Below are positions 9,708-19,944 of a stretch of 64,000 nt of DNA, one piece after another. Source of the stretch: Caulobacter sp. NIBR1757 (GTDB lineage Bacteria > Pseudomonadota > Alphaproteobacteria > Caulobacterales > Caulobacteraceae); NCBI RefSeq assembly GCF_027912495.1, contig NZ_CP115463.1, positions 3,794,501 to 3,858,500 on the forward strand, given 5' to 3'. Position numbers and translations under genes: made by a program. The notes below the pieces were generated by a model. That model was not told the origin of the DNA, did not search any database, and worked only from the letters and a program-made list of their open reading frames with translations. Positions within the stretch are counted from its first letter, which is position 1. The number at the start of each line of letters is the position of its first letter.

Positions 9708-11213
9708 ATGCCCGGATTGTCGAACTTCCGCCGTCGCCTTGCCGACGTCGCCCTGGCCGAACTGGCCAACTATGGCGGCATTCCGGAGACCGATCCGCCG
9801 CTGCGACCGCGAATCTACAAGACCTACCTGGCCGACCTGGCGCTCGCCGATCCGAACGACCCGCAGGGCTGGGCGATGCCGGCGGACATCACCAGCTGGG
9901 CCTGGTCGGCGACCTTCATCTCCTGGTGCGTCAGCCAGGCCGGCGCCAAGCGGCAGGAGTTCGACTTCTCGATCCGCCATTCGACCTTCACCCAGAAGGC
10001 CATCGCCGACGCCCTGCAGAACAGGGGCCTGTTCCGCGGTCGCCGGATCGGCGACTACGCCCCGCAGATCGGCGACCTGATCGTCGCCAATCGCGCCAAG
10101 GGCAAGATCACCTACGACCAGGCGGCGACCAACAACAACTTCCCCAGCCACAGCGCCATCGTCGTCGATTTCACGGTTCGGAACGGCGTGCGCTTTGCGG
10201 TGACCATCGGCGGCAACGAGGGCGACACGGTCGGTCGCACGGAGGTGGCCCTGACCGCCGCCGGCCTGGTCAAGCAGCGGACGATCAACCCCTATGTCTG
10301 CGTCATCGAGACCCTGAAGGAGGACGGCCCGGCCCCGGCCGCGACGGTGAAGTCCACGGGCCTGCCGGCCAGCTTCAGGGGCCACGGGACCTTCTTCCAC
10401 GACATGGCCGCGACCATCGCCGACTACGGCTCGATCCCCAATGTCGTCGCCGCCATGCAGCGGGCCGGCATGGGCCATGCCTGGGTGCGCATCCACGGGG
10501 TTTCGGCCTACGCCGGGAAGGCCAAGGCGGACAACAAGGAGATGATCGCCGCCCTGAAGACGGCCGGCATCGCCGTCGCCGGCTGGGGCTGGTGCCAGGG
10601 GGCGAACCCCAAGGGCGACGCCGCCCTGGCCGTCAAGGAGCTGAAGGACTACGGCCTGACCGACTATGTCGCCGACATCGAGCCCGGGGTGAACAACGCC
10701 CAGTGGACGGCGCTGGAGGTGCAGCAGGTCTGCGAGGGCGTGCGCAAGGCCGGCCTGGGCGGCGGGCTGGCGGTGTCCAGCTTCGCCCTGGTCGACTGGC
10801 ATGAACCGCAGGTGATGAAGGCCGCCGCGCCCTTCATCGACGCCTGGGCGCCGCAGGTCTACTGGTTCAACTTTCCCAACAGCAAGATGGTCCAGCAGTT
10901 CCAGCGGCCGGGCGGCGGCGCCTACACGGCCGGCGATCCGGGGCAGTATGCCGACCTCTGCCTCGACCGCTGGGCGGCCCTGACGGCGCCGACCGCCAAG
11001 CCCCTGATCATGACCGGCCAGGCCTACTGGGGCGAGAGCAACTTCACCCAGGCCCAGGCCGACGCCAAGCTCGCCGCCTTCCTGAAGAGCTGGAACGGCT
11101 ACAGCCGCATCGCCGGCCTCAACTGGTGGCATCTCGGCGGCGGCTCAGGGATGAGCCACGCCATGCTGGAAGCCATCGTCGCCGCCAGGCTTGCGGCCAA
11201 ACCCTACAGCTGA
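9708..11213 (+). CDS. DUF2272 domain protein with C-terminal GH25-like TIM-barrel
   Basis: A 501-residue protein with no evident signal peptide. About residues 1-200 resemble DUF2272, an NlpC/P60-like domain (SWAWSATFISWCVSQAG carrying the likely Cys, and FPSHSAIVVDF the His). About residues 215-495 look like a GH25-type barrel: HAWVRIHGVSAY, AGWGWCQG, a YVADIEPG strand end with acidic residues, and YWFNFPNSK. Both halves suggest peptidoglycan or glycan cleavage, perhaps lysozyme plus amidase in one chain, but activity is inferred. ATG 9708 is preferred to the upstream ATG because GAGGAG precedes it. The next gene starts 22 nt after its stop. Confidence 0.7.
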   Translation: MPGLSNFRRRLADVALAELANYGGIPETDPPLRPRIYKTYLADLALADPNDPQGWAMPADITSWAWSATFISWCVSQAGAKRQEFDFSIRHSTFTQKAIADALQNRGLFRGRRIGDYAPQIGDLIVANRAKGKITYDQAATNNNFPSHSAIVVDFTVRNGVRFAVTIGGNEGDTVGRTEVALTAAGLVKQRTINPYVCVIETLKEDGPAPAATVKSTGLPASFRGHGTFFHDMAATIADYGSIPNVVAAMQRAGMGHAWVRIHGVSAYAGKAKADNKEMIAALKTAGIAVAGWGWCQGANPKGDAALAVKELKDYGLTDYVADIEPGVNNAQWTALEVQQVCEGVRKAGLGGGLAVSSFALVDWHEPQVMKAAAPFIDAWAPQVYWFNFPNSKMVQQFQRPGGGAYTAGDPGQYADLCLDRWAALTAPTAKPLIMTGQAYWGESNFTQAQADAKLAAFLKSWNGYSRIAGLNWWHLGGGSGMSHAMLEAIVAARLAAKPYS

Positions 11214-11235
11214 GTTCACCAGACCGGAGGTTGTC

Positions 11236-12159
11236 ATGCGTGCTCTTCAACAGACCCGGGCCGGCGTCGCCGCCGTGCTCGCCGTCCTCGTCCTCTCGCT
11301 GAGCGGCGGCGGAGTCCTGGCCCAGGACACCCCCCCTGCGCCGGCCGAGCAGGCCGGGACGGCAACGGCGCCGCAGGCGCAACCCCCGGCCCCGAAGACC
11401 GAAGCCCCCGCGCCCGGCACGGAAACCCCGGCGGGGGATACCGACCAGGACACGGCCAACGACCAGACCCCGGGGCCCGGCGTCTATGACGCGGTCTTCA
11501 AGACCCTGTTCATCGCCATGGTGCTGGCGCTGGTGCTGGAGTCGGCGCTGGCCGTGGTCTTCAACTGGCGGCCCTTCCTGTACTACTTCGACGGTCGCGG
11601 CGTCCGCACCCCCGTCTCCTTCGGCTTCGCCCTGGCCATCGCCGGCGCCTTGCAGTTCGACCTGGTCACCCGGCTCTACATCGCCAGCCAGGCCGACCCG
11701 GTAACGACGGATCTCGGTCCCGTCGGCTATATCCTGACCGGCCTGGTCCTGGCCGGCGGCAGTTCGGCGGTGAACACCATCCTGCGCGGCCTCGGCCTTC
11801 GCCAGATGGGCGCCCGCGAAGACGTGGTCGCCCGGCCGCCGCCGACCATGGCCTGGATCTCCGTCTCCCTGACCCGCAAGACCGCGGTCGGGCCGGTCGA
11901 GGTGTTCGTCACCGACGCCGGCGGCGTCGCCACCCTGGTCGGGATGATCACCGGCGACTCGCATCCCCCCGGCCTGCTCCGCTGGCTGATCCGGGACGAC
12001 ATGCGCTTCCCGACCGCCGGCGGCCATGCCCTGCTCGGCAACGCCGACTACAGCGTCAGCGTCGCCGGCAAGGACCGGAACGGCCAGCCCGTCACCGACA
12101 CCTGGGGCCCGTTCCACATCGGGGCCGGGGCCATCGTCGACCTGACCCTGACCGCCTAG
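11236..12159 (+). CDS. Exported/membrane hypothetical protein with Pro-Ala-rich linker
   Basis: A 307-residue protein not assigned to a family. A signal-peptide-like N-terminus (RAGVAAVLAVLVLSLSGGGVLAQ) is followed by about 50 residues rich in Pro, Ala, Thr and Glu. Three hydrophobic spans come next (about residues 92-110, 130-150 and 165-182). The C-terminal 120 residues, starting near TMAWISVSLTRK, look like a small beta-rich domain. It is preceded by CGGAGG and lies 22 nt after the DUF2272/GH25-like gene, so an operon is likely. A role next to a wall hydrolase, for instance anchoring or export, is speculative. Confidence 0.6.
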   Translation: MRALQQTRAGVAAVLAVLVLSLSGGGVLAQDTPPAPAEQAGTATAPQAQPPAPKTEAPAPGTETPAGDTDQDTANDQTPGPGVYDAVFKTLFIAMVLALVLESALAVVFNWRPFLYYFDGRGVRTPVSFGFALAIAGALQFDLVTRLYIASQADPVTTDLGPVGYILTGLVLAGGSSAVNTILRGLGLRQMGAREDVVARPPPTMAWISVSLTRKTAVGPVEVFVTDAGGVATLVGMITGDSHPPGLLRWLIRDDMRFPTAGGHALLGNADYSVSVAGKDRNGQPVTDTWGPFHIGAGAIVDLTLTA

Positions 12160-12208
12160 CCTGCGGCGGGGCCCGGGATATCGTGCAGGTCCGCCGCCTG
12201 ACGCTTTC

Positions 12209-12229
12209 AGGCCCGGACCATCCGGGCCT
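12209..12229. promoter_or_regulatory. Stem-loop just before the GMC oxidoreductase start
   Basis: Perfect 9-bp arms AGGCCCGGA and TCCGGGCCT with a 3-nt loop end 11 nt before the ATG at 12241. It follows the stop at 12159 by 50 nt. It could be a terminator for the upstream pair, although there is no T-run, or a structure affecting translation of the oxidoreductase, which has no clear Shine-Dalgarno sequence. Confidence 0.5.
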
Positions 12230-12240
12230 AGATAGCCGCC

Positions 12241-13854
12241 ATGAGCGTGGAATCGGTCTTCGACGACATCATCGTGGGCGCGGGCTCGGCCGGCTGTCTG
12301 CTGGCCAACCGGCTGTCGGCCGATCCGGCCCGCAAGGTGCTGATCCTCGAGGCGGGCGGCAAGGACGACTGGGTCTGGCTGCACATCCCGGCCGGCTATC
12401 TGTTCGCTATCGGCAATCCGCGTTCGGACTGGATGTATCAAACCGCCGCCGAGGAGGGGCTGGGCGGCCGGGCCCTGGCCTATGCTAGGGGCAAGGTGCT
12501 GGGCGGCTCATCAGCCATCAACGCCATGATCTACATGCGTGGCCAGGCGGCCGACTATGACGGCTGGCGTCAGCTGGGACTGGAAGGCTGGGGTTGGGAG
12601 GACGTGCTGCCGGCCTTTCTCAAGCATGAGGACCATGTCGCGCCGCCCAATGGCCTGCACCGGTCGGGCGGCGAATGGCGGGTGGAGTATCCGCGCATCG
12701 GCTGGGAGATCCTCGACGCCATCCGCGAGGCGGCGGCGGCGGCCGGGCATCCCAAGGTCGATGATTTCAACACCGGCGACAACGCCGGCTCCTCCTACTT
12801 CCAGGTCAACCAGCGGCGCGGCCTGCGGGTCAGCGCCGCGACCGCCTTCCTCAAGCCGGTGCTGAAACGGCCGAACCTGAAGCTGGAAACCGGCGTCACG
12901 GTCGATCGGGTGCTGATCGAGGATGGCCGCGCGACCGGCGTTGTCTATCGCCGGCATGGGAAGACGGTCACCGCCCGGGCGCGGGGCGAGGTGGTGCTCA
13001 GCGCCGGGGCCATCGGCTCGCCGGCCATCCTGCAGCGGTCGGGGATCGGCGATCCGGCCCGGCTGCAGGCGGCGGGGATCGCCGTCGTGCATGCCGCGCC
13101 CGGCGTCGGCGCCAACCTGCAGGACCATCTGCAGATCCGGCCGGTCTTCAAGGTCAGCGGCGTGCGGACGCTGAACACCGACTACGCCAACCTCCTGCGG
13201 CGCGGGATGATGGCCATCGACTACGCCCTGTTCCGGCGCGGTCCGCTGACCATGGCCCCCTCGCAGGTCGGGCTGTTCGCCAAGTCCAGCCCCCGCTACG
13301 CCACCGCCAACCTGGAGTTCCACTTCCAGCCCCTCTCCCTCGACAAATGGGGCGACGGCATGCACCCGTTCGGGGCCTTCACGGCCAGCGTCTGCAACCT
13401 GCGCCCGACCAGCCGGGGGGAGGTTCACATTACCTCGCCCGATCCGGACACGCCGCCGCGCATCGCCCCCGGCTATCTCTCGACCGAGGAAGACCGGCAG
13501 GTGGCGGTCGAGGCCCTGCGGCTGACGCGCGACATCGTCGGCCAGGCGCCGCTGGCGAAATACCGGCCCGAGGAATACCGCCCGGGCGCCGAAAAGACCT
13601 CCGACGCCGAACTGCTGGCGGCGGCCCAGGCCCTGGGCACGACCATCTTCCACCCGGTCGGCACGGCCGCCATGGGACCGGACGGGGATGCCGGCGCCGT
13701 GCTGGACGCGCGGATGCGGGTGCGCGGGGTGGGCGGGCTGCGGGTCATCGACGCCTCGGCCATGCCCCGCATCGTCAGCGGCAACACCAACTCCCCGACC
13801 CTGATGATGGCCGAGAAGGGCGCGGCGATGCTGATCGCCGACCGGACCGCCTGA
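12241..13854 (+). CDS. GMC-family FAD oxidoreductase (choline dehydrogenase-like)
   Basis: A 537-residue flavoprotein of the glucose-methanol-choline family that oxidises alcohols. The FAD-binding IIVGAGSAGCLLANRLS is at residues 10-26. ARGKVLGGSSAINAMIYMRG is GMC signature 1 and GAIGSPAILQRSGIG is signature 2. The C-terminal segment has HPVGTAAMG with the likely catalytic His, and GNTNSPTLMMAEKGA. Length and motif order match PF00732/PF05199 proteins. It heads the run leading to the two-domain TetR gene, an SDR and a Baeyer-Villiger monooxygenase, so the substrate may be an alicyclic or terpenoid alcohol. Confidence 0.93.
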   Translation: MSVESVFDDIIVGAGSAGCLLANRLSADPARKVLILEAGGKDDWVWLHIPAGYLFAIGNPRSDWMYQTAAEEGLGGRALAYARGKVLGGSSAINAMIYMRGQAADYDGWRQLGLEGWGWEDVLPAFLKHEDHVAPPNGLHRSGGEWRVEYPRIGWEILDAIREAAAAAGHPKVDDFNTGDNAGSSYFQVNQRRGLRVSAATAFLKPVLKRPNLKLETGVTVDRVLIEDGRATGVVYRRHGKTVTARARGEVVLSAGAIGSPAILQRSGIGDPARLQAAGIAVVHAAPGVGANLQDHLQIRPVFKVSGVRTLNTDYANLLRRGMMAIDYALFRRGPLTMAPSQVGLFAKSSPRYATANLEFHFQPLSLDKWGDGMHPFGAFTASVCNLRPTSRGEVHITSPDPDTPPRIAPGYLSTEEDRQVAVEALRLTRDIVGQAPLAKYRPEEYRPGAEKTSDAELLAAAQALGTTIFHPVGTAAMGPDGDAGAVLDARMRVRGVGGLRVIDASAMPRIVSGNTNSPTLMMAEKGAAMLIADRTA

Positions 13855-13912
13855 TTCCCCTGCGACCGGCGGGCCGATGGCAGGACGCCCCCGGATCGTC
13901 TAAGCAGGGCGC

Positions 13913-15160
13913 ATGGCCGACTCCGCCGACCTTTCCGCGCCGTCCCGCCCCGCCACCGCCCGCTTCGAGAAGCGCAAGGAGGCGGTGCTGGCGGCCGCCA
14001 TCGAGGTGCTCAACAAGGAGGGCCTCAAGGGCATGACCCTGGCGGACGTCGCCGCCAGGGTCGACCTGACGACGACCAGCGTCACCTACTATTACCGGCG
14101 CAAGGAGCTGCTGGCGGTCGACTGCTTCCTGCATGGGTTGCGGCGGCTGGAGGCGATGGTCGAGACGGCCGGCGCGCAGGACGAGCTGGCCGGGCGGATC
14201 GGGGCGCTGCTTGACGAGCACCTGGCGCTGCAGACGCGAGTGCGCGGCCGGGCCGAGCCGCCGCTGACCATCTTCAGCGACGTGCGGGCGCTGAGCGACG
14301 AGCATCGGGCGCCGGTGGCCGAGGCCTACCGCGCCCTGTTCGACAAGGTGCAGGCGCTGTTCGCGGCGCCGGGCTACTTCCACCTCGACCGGCTGGCCCG
14401 GTCGGCGCGGGCCCATATGCTGCTGGAGCAGCTCTACTGGTCGTCGGCCTGGCTGTCGCGCTACGATGTCGAGGATTTCCCCCGCCTGCGGGCGCGGATG
14501 TTCGATGTTCTGTGCAAGGGGCTGGCCGCGCCGGGGCGGGGCTTCGAGCCGACGCCGCTGGCCATCGCGCCGCGTCCCATCGACGTCGGCGGCGGCGATG
14601 CGGCCAGCGAGACCTTCCTGCGGGCCGCCACGCCGCTGATCAACGAGCGCAGCTATCGCGGCGCCTCGGTCAGCGCCATCACCGGGCGGCTGAACCTGAC
14701 CAAGGGCGCCTTCTACCACCACATGGAAGCCAAGGACGACATCGTCGTCGCCTGTTTCGACCGCACCTTCGAGGTGATCCGCGCCACCCAGGAAGCGGCC
14801 CTGACCGGGGCCGCCGACCAGTGGCAGGCGCTGTCCAGTTCGGTCGCCTCGCTGGTCGCCCGGCAGGCCGAGCCGGACGGGCTGCTGCTGCGGTTCTCGG
14901 CCCTGCAGGCCCTGCCTGAGGCCATGCGAGCCAGCGCCGTGTGGCGAGCCGACCGGGTCAGCCAGCGGTTCGCCTCGATGATCGCCGACGGGGCGGCCGA
15001 CGGCTCGATCCGGCCGGTCGATCCCTTCCTGGCCGCCCAGATGGTCAGCGCCGCCGTCAACGCCGCCGCCGACCTGATCGCCTGGACCGACGGCCTGACG
15101 CCGGAGAAGGTCACCGACGTCTATGCCAGGCCAGCGCTGATGGGCCTGCTGGTCTCCTGA
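13913..15160 (+). CDS. Tandem TetR-family regulator (two TetR units in one chain)
   Basis: A 415-residue protein, twice the usual TetR length. The first HTH is about residues 20-68 (AAIEVLNKEGLKGMTLADVA and TTTSVTYYYRRKELL). The second is about residues 230-280 (ATPLINERSYRGASVSAI and LTKGAFYHHMEAKDDI). Each is followed by a helical region of C-terminal type, so it can be read as a covalent TetR dimer. No frameshift separates the halves. It lies 58 nt after the oxidoreductase stop and 119 nt before the SDR, so it probably controls this oxidation cluster. The effector is unknown. Confidence 0.85.
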   Translation: MADSADLSAPSRPATARFEKRKEAVLAAAIEVLNKEGLKGMTLADVAARVDLTTTSVTYYYRRKELLAVDCFLHGLRRLEAMVETAGAQDELAGRIGALLDEHLALQTRVRGRAEPPLTIFSDVRALSDEHRAPVAEAYRALFDKVQALFAAPGYFHLDRLARSARAHMLLEQLYWSSAWLSRYDVEDFPRLRARMFDVLCKGLAAPGRGFEPTPLAIAPRPIDVGGGDAASETFLRAATPLINERSYRGASVSAITGRLNLTKGAFYHHMEAKDDIVVACFDRTFEVIRATQEAALTGAADQWQALSSSVASLVARQAEPDGLLLRFSALQALPEAMRASAVWRADRVSQRFASMIADGAADGSIRPVDPFLAAQMVSAAVNAAADLIAWTDGLTPEKVTDVYARPALMGLLVS

Positions 15161-15279
15161 TTCCTATGGCGGGAACGGCCAGTTTCCCAATGCGGCTGCG
15201 ACATTTCTGATTTTTTGAATTTCGGGTTTGTCGCTCCCGGCGACCGCTGTATGATCAATGGCAAGGGAGAAAACCGCCA

Positions 15280-16149
15280 ATGAGCATCAGTCTGGACGGC
15301 AAGGTGGCGGTGATCACCGGGGCGGCCTCGGGCATCGGCCGGGCCAGCGTCGAGCGGTTCGTCGAGGCCGGGGCGAAGGTGCTGGCGGCCGACATCGATG
15401 AGGCCGGTGGCCGCCTGCTGGAAGCCACCTTCCCCGGCCAGGTCGTCTTCCAGAAGTGCGACGTCATGAGCGAGGACGATATCGCCGTCGCCATGGAGGT
15501 CGCCTCCCAGACCTTCGGCGGGCTCGACATCCTGTTCAACAACGCCGGGGCCGGCGGCTCGCCCACCTCGCTGGAGGAAATGACCGGCGAGCTGTGGGAC
15601 TTCAGCCAGAACCTGCTGCTGCGCTCGGTGGCGCTCGGCATGCGCTATGCCATCCCGCACATGAAGGCGCGCGGCGGCGGGGCCATCGTCAACACGGCCA
15701 GCGTCGCGGCCCTGTCGGCCGGCATGGGGCCGATCGCCTATTCGGCCGCCAAGGCCGGGGTGCTGCACCTCAGCAAATGCGCGGCGGCGGAGCTCAGCAA
15801 GTACAACATCCGGGTCAACGCTATCTGCCCGGGCTTCATCCTGACCAACATCTTCACGCCTGGCGAGATGCCCAGCCAGATCAAGACGGCGGTGCAGCTT
15901 ACTATGCGAAGTGCGGCTGGCGCGGCCCAACCGATCCAGCGGCCCGGCGAGGCCGACGACATCGCCCAGGCGGCCCTCTACCTGGCCAGCCCGGCCAGCA
16001 GCTTCGTGACCGGCACCCACATCCTCGTCGATGGCGGCATGCTGGTCGGCCCGCGCCACAGCTGGGATCCGGAAGAACAAGCCCGGCGGCTGGCCGAGCG
16101 CGAGAAGCTCTGGGCCGGCGCCGCCGAGCTCGCCAAATCCGACGCTTGA
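15280..16149 (+). CDS. Short-chain dehydrogenase/reductase (SDR)
   Basis: A 289-residue classical SDR: GAASGIGRA cofactor loop at residues 12-20, ADIDEAG suggesting NAD preference, NNAG at about 86, ASVAALS with the catalytic Ser, and YSAAK as Tyr-Lys pair. It carries a C-terminal extension of about 25 residues beyond the usual DGG end (about residues 260-289, rich in Arg, Glu and Ala). GGGAG precedes the start. It is followed after 66 nt by the Baeyer-Villiger monooxygenase, fitting an alcohol-to-ketone step whose product the monooxygenase could turn into an ester or lactone. Confidence 0.92.
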   Translation: MSISLDGKVAVITGAASGIGRASVERFVEAGAKVLAADIDEAGGRLLEATFPGQVVFQKCDVMSEDDIAVAMEVASQTFGGLDILFNNAGAGGSPTSLEEMTGELWDFSQNLLLRSVALGMRYAIPHMKARGGGAIVNTASVAALSAGMGPIAYSAAKAGVLHLSKCAAAELSKYNIRVNAICPGFILTNIFTPGEMPSQIKTAVQLTMRSAAGAAQPIQRPGEADDIAQAALYLASPASSFVTGTHILVDGGMLVGPRHSWDPEEQARRLAEREKLWAGAAELAKSDA

Positions 16150-16215
16150 CCTGACCCAGCGGCAAACACCGACACTCGACCCAACCAACACGCGAAACGC
16201 CCAGGAACCTCCCCG

Positions 16216-18024
<1,809 letters not shown>

Positions 18025-18029
18025 CTCCC

Positions 18030-18195
18030 TCCCTCCCCGAATGGGGAGGGCAGGCGCGCGTTGCGCGCCGGGTGGGGCAGTGGGTCACCGGCTCCACCGG
18101 CTAGGCGTCTCAGTGGTTGGTCGCGAACGTCAGTGACCGACTTCCCCACCCGACGCGCGTAACCGCGCGTCTGCCCTCCCCAGTTCGGGGAGGGA
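18030..18195. repeat. Long inverted repeat, copy A of a near-identical pair
   Basis: A 166-bp element starting 5 nt after the monooxygenase stop. The ends are TCCCTCCCCGAATGGGGAGG and its imperfect reverse complement CCTCCCCAGTTCGGGGAGGG. Inside are CGCGCGTTGCGCGC and CGCGCGTAACCGCGCG, each self-complementary, plus the CCGACTTCCCCACCC / GGGTGGGGCAGTGGG arms. The element at 35366-35532 matches it almost base for base outside a central variable stretch of about 35 bp, so this is a dispersed family, likely active as a transcript hairpin. Confidence 0.92.
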
Positions 18196-18269
18196 TGTGT
18201 TGCGGCAGGTCGTCAACAGGCGCACCCTCCAAGGCGGAACTTCGGTCCGGCTCCGCCATTGGGCTTGCC

Positions 18270-19220
18270 ATGGTCGCTCACCTCGATGCTCCGACGCCAT
18301 CGCGCGCCGCGCCCTGGATCTCTGACTTCGCCTGGGAGAACGGGCGACTTCGGATCCGCAAGACCGACATCAAACTGAGCCTCAACGGCCCGGTGCTCGC
18401 CGAGATCGCCGCCTGGGCCCTGTGGCTCGCCCTGCTTTGGCCGGTGGCCTTCCTGGCAAGGCAGGGCCGCCGGCAACCGCTGGCCATCTGGTTCGCGCCC
18501 GAGCGGCCAAGGCCCTGGTACCTGGTGCGGGCCGCGGCGATGTGGGCTGGCATCGATGTCGCCCGGCGGCCGGAAGAGGCGGACGCGGCCTTCTACTTCG
18601 ACGACGTGACGGTGGGTTTGCCGGAAAGCGCGGGTCGCTTGCGCGGCCTCAACTTCGGCTGCGCCGACGTCTCCAAGAGCCATGTGGCGGCGGTGTTCGA
18701 GGCGGTGTTCGGCTATCCCCTGAGCGTCGATCCGATGATCACGGCCGGGCCGATCGTGGAGAAGTCGGAGAAGAACGGGGTCCATGACGGCCGTATCGTC
18801 GAGGGACCGCTCGCGCCCCGACCGGGCCATGTCTACCAGAAGCTCATCGACACCGCCGACCGGAGCGGCGCATGCCACGACCTGCGCACCCCCTGCGCCG
18901 GCGGGGCGCCGGTGCTGGTCTGGACCAAGCTCAAGCCGGCCGGGCGCCGCTTCGCCATCCAGAACCGACGGGCCACGCTGCACGCGCCGGCTGAGGTGTT
19001 CAGCCCCCGCGAACTGGCCCTGATCGTCGCGTTCAACGCCCGGATGGGCGCCGACTGGGGCGGCCTCGACATCCTTCGTGATCGCCAGGACGGAAGAATC
19101 TACATCGTCGACGTGAACAAAACCGACCTTGGGCCGCTTATCGCCCTCTCGTGGATCGACAAGATCCGTTCAATGAGCCGGCTTGCAGTGGCTCTGGAAA
19201 GGTTGGTTTGTCGTGGGTGA
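18270..19220 (+). CDS. ATP-grasp-like protein of unknown substrate
   Basis: A 316-residue protein not assigned to a named family. The N-terminal part has one hydrophobic stretch (EIAAWALWLALLWPVAFLA, about residues 45-65). The C-terminal third (GADWGGLDILRDRQDGRIYIVDVNKTDLGP) resembles the metal-binding end of ATP-grasp folds, where an Asp and an Asn bind magnesium and ATP. ATG 18270 is chosen; the frame continues upstream into the repeat element and that extension is not credible. It overlaps or abuts the YqcI/YcgG gene, so a peptide- or amide-forming step in that cassette is possible but unproven. Confidence 0.55.
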   Translation: MVAHLDAPTPSRAAPWISDFAWENGRLRIRKTDIKLSLNGPVLAEIAAWALWLALLWPVAFLARQGRRQPLAIWFAPERPRPWYLVRAAAMWAGIDVARRPEEADAAFYFDDVTVGLPESAGRLRGLNFGCADVSKSHVAAVFEAVFGYPLSVDPMITAGPIVEKSEKNGVHDGRIVEGPLAPRPGHVYQKLIDTADRSGACHDLRTPCAGGAPVLVWTKLKPAGRRFAIQNRRATLHAPAEVFSPRELALIVAFNARMGADWGGLDILRDRQDGRIYIVDVNKTDLGPLIALSWIDKIRSMSRLAVALERLVCRG

Positions 19221-19227
19221 GCCGAGC

Positions 19228-19944
19228 ATGAACGGCGATCGTCTGGGCGAGCGGTTCGCCGCCTTCCTGGAAGACTCGGCGTTTCCCTGCGTCGGGGCCA
19301 AGTCGGCGCTGGCCCGGGCCGAGATGGAGATCATCGAGGCGCGGGACGTCCGCTCGTCCTGGGACGACACCACCATCTTCGCCGCCGTCACTCGCTTCGC
19401 CGCCCGCTACAAGGCCGACCCGCACCCGTTCCAGAGCCTGGCCGTGGTCTTCCATCAGCCGGACCAGATGGAGGAGGCGGCCTTCGAGACCGCCCTCTGG
19501 CAGCGGCTGCAATCGCTGGCCGATAAGGACGCCTTCAACGGCTATCTGCACGATCCGCGCGTCAGCGACGACGTCGACAGTCCGCACTTTGCCATGAGCT
19601 TCGGCGAGGAGGCCTTCTTCGTCGTCGGTCTGCATCCGGGCGCCAGCCGCCTGGCCCGGCGCTTCGAGCGGCCGGCCATCGTCTTCAACCCGCACGGCCA
19701 GTTCGAGACCCTGCGCGAGCAAGGCCGCTACGACAAGCTGCGCGCCTCGATCCTCAAGCGCGACGTGGCCATCGCCGGCTCGACCAACCCGATGCTGGCC
19801 GGCCATGGCGAGATTTCGGCCGCGCGCCAGTACAGCGGCCGACAGGTGGGGCCGCGCTGGACCCCGCCGTTCAAGTCGCCGCCGGCCCTGACCTGCCCCT
19901 ACGATCCGAACGCGCCCAAGACCGGCAACGCCAATGACAATTGA
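19228..19944 (+). CDS. YqcI/YcgG-family protein (possible heme-dependent N-hydroxylase)
   Basis: A 238-residue protein of the YqcI/YcgG family: FLEDSAFPCVGAKSAL near residue 10-25, FQSLAVVF, FAMSFGEEAFFVVGLHPGASR, FNPHGQFE, and a C-terminal Y-GRQVGPRWTPPF segment. Characterised relatives are heme enzymes that N-hydroxylate guanidino groups (GntA in guanitoxin synthesis, AglA acting on arginine); this is family knowledge, not shown here. ATG 19228 gives the usual N-terminus; GTG 19213 would overlap the preceding stop. Its last 11 nt overlap the DUF1989 gene, strongly implying co-expression. Oxidation of a guanidine-like nitrogen is a reasonable hypothesis. Confidence 0.75.
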   Translation: MNGDRLGERFAAFLEDSAFPCVGAKSALARAEMEIIEARDVRSSWDDTTIFAAVTRFAARYKADPHPFQSLAVVFHQPDQMEEAAFETALWQRLQSLADKDAFNGYLHDPRVSDDVDSPHFAMSFGEEAFFVVGLHPGASRLARRFERPAIVFNPHGQFETLREQGRYDKLRASILKRDVAIAGSTNPMLAGHGEISAARQYSGRQVGPRWTPPFKSPPALTCPYDPNAPKTGNANDN

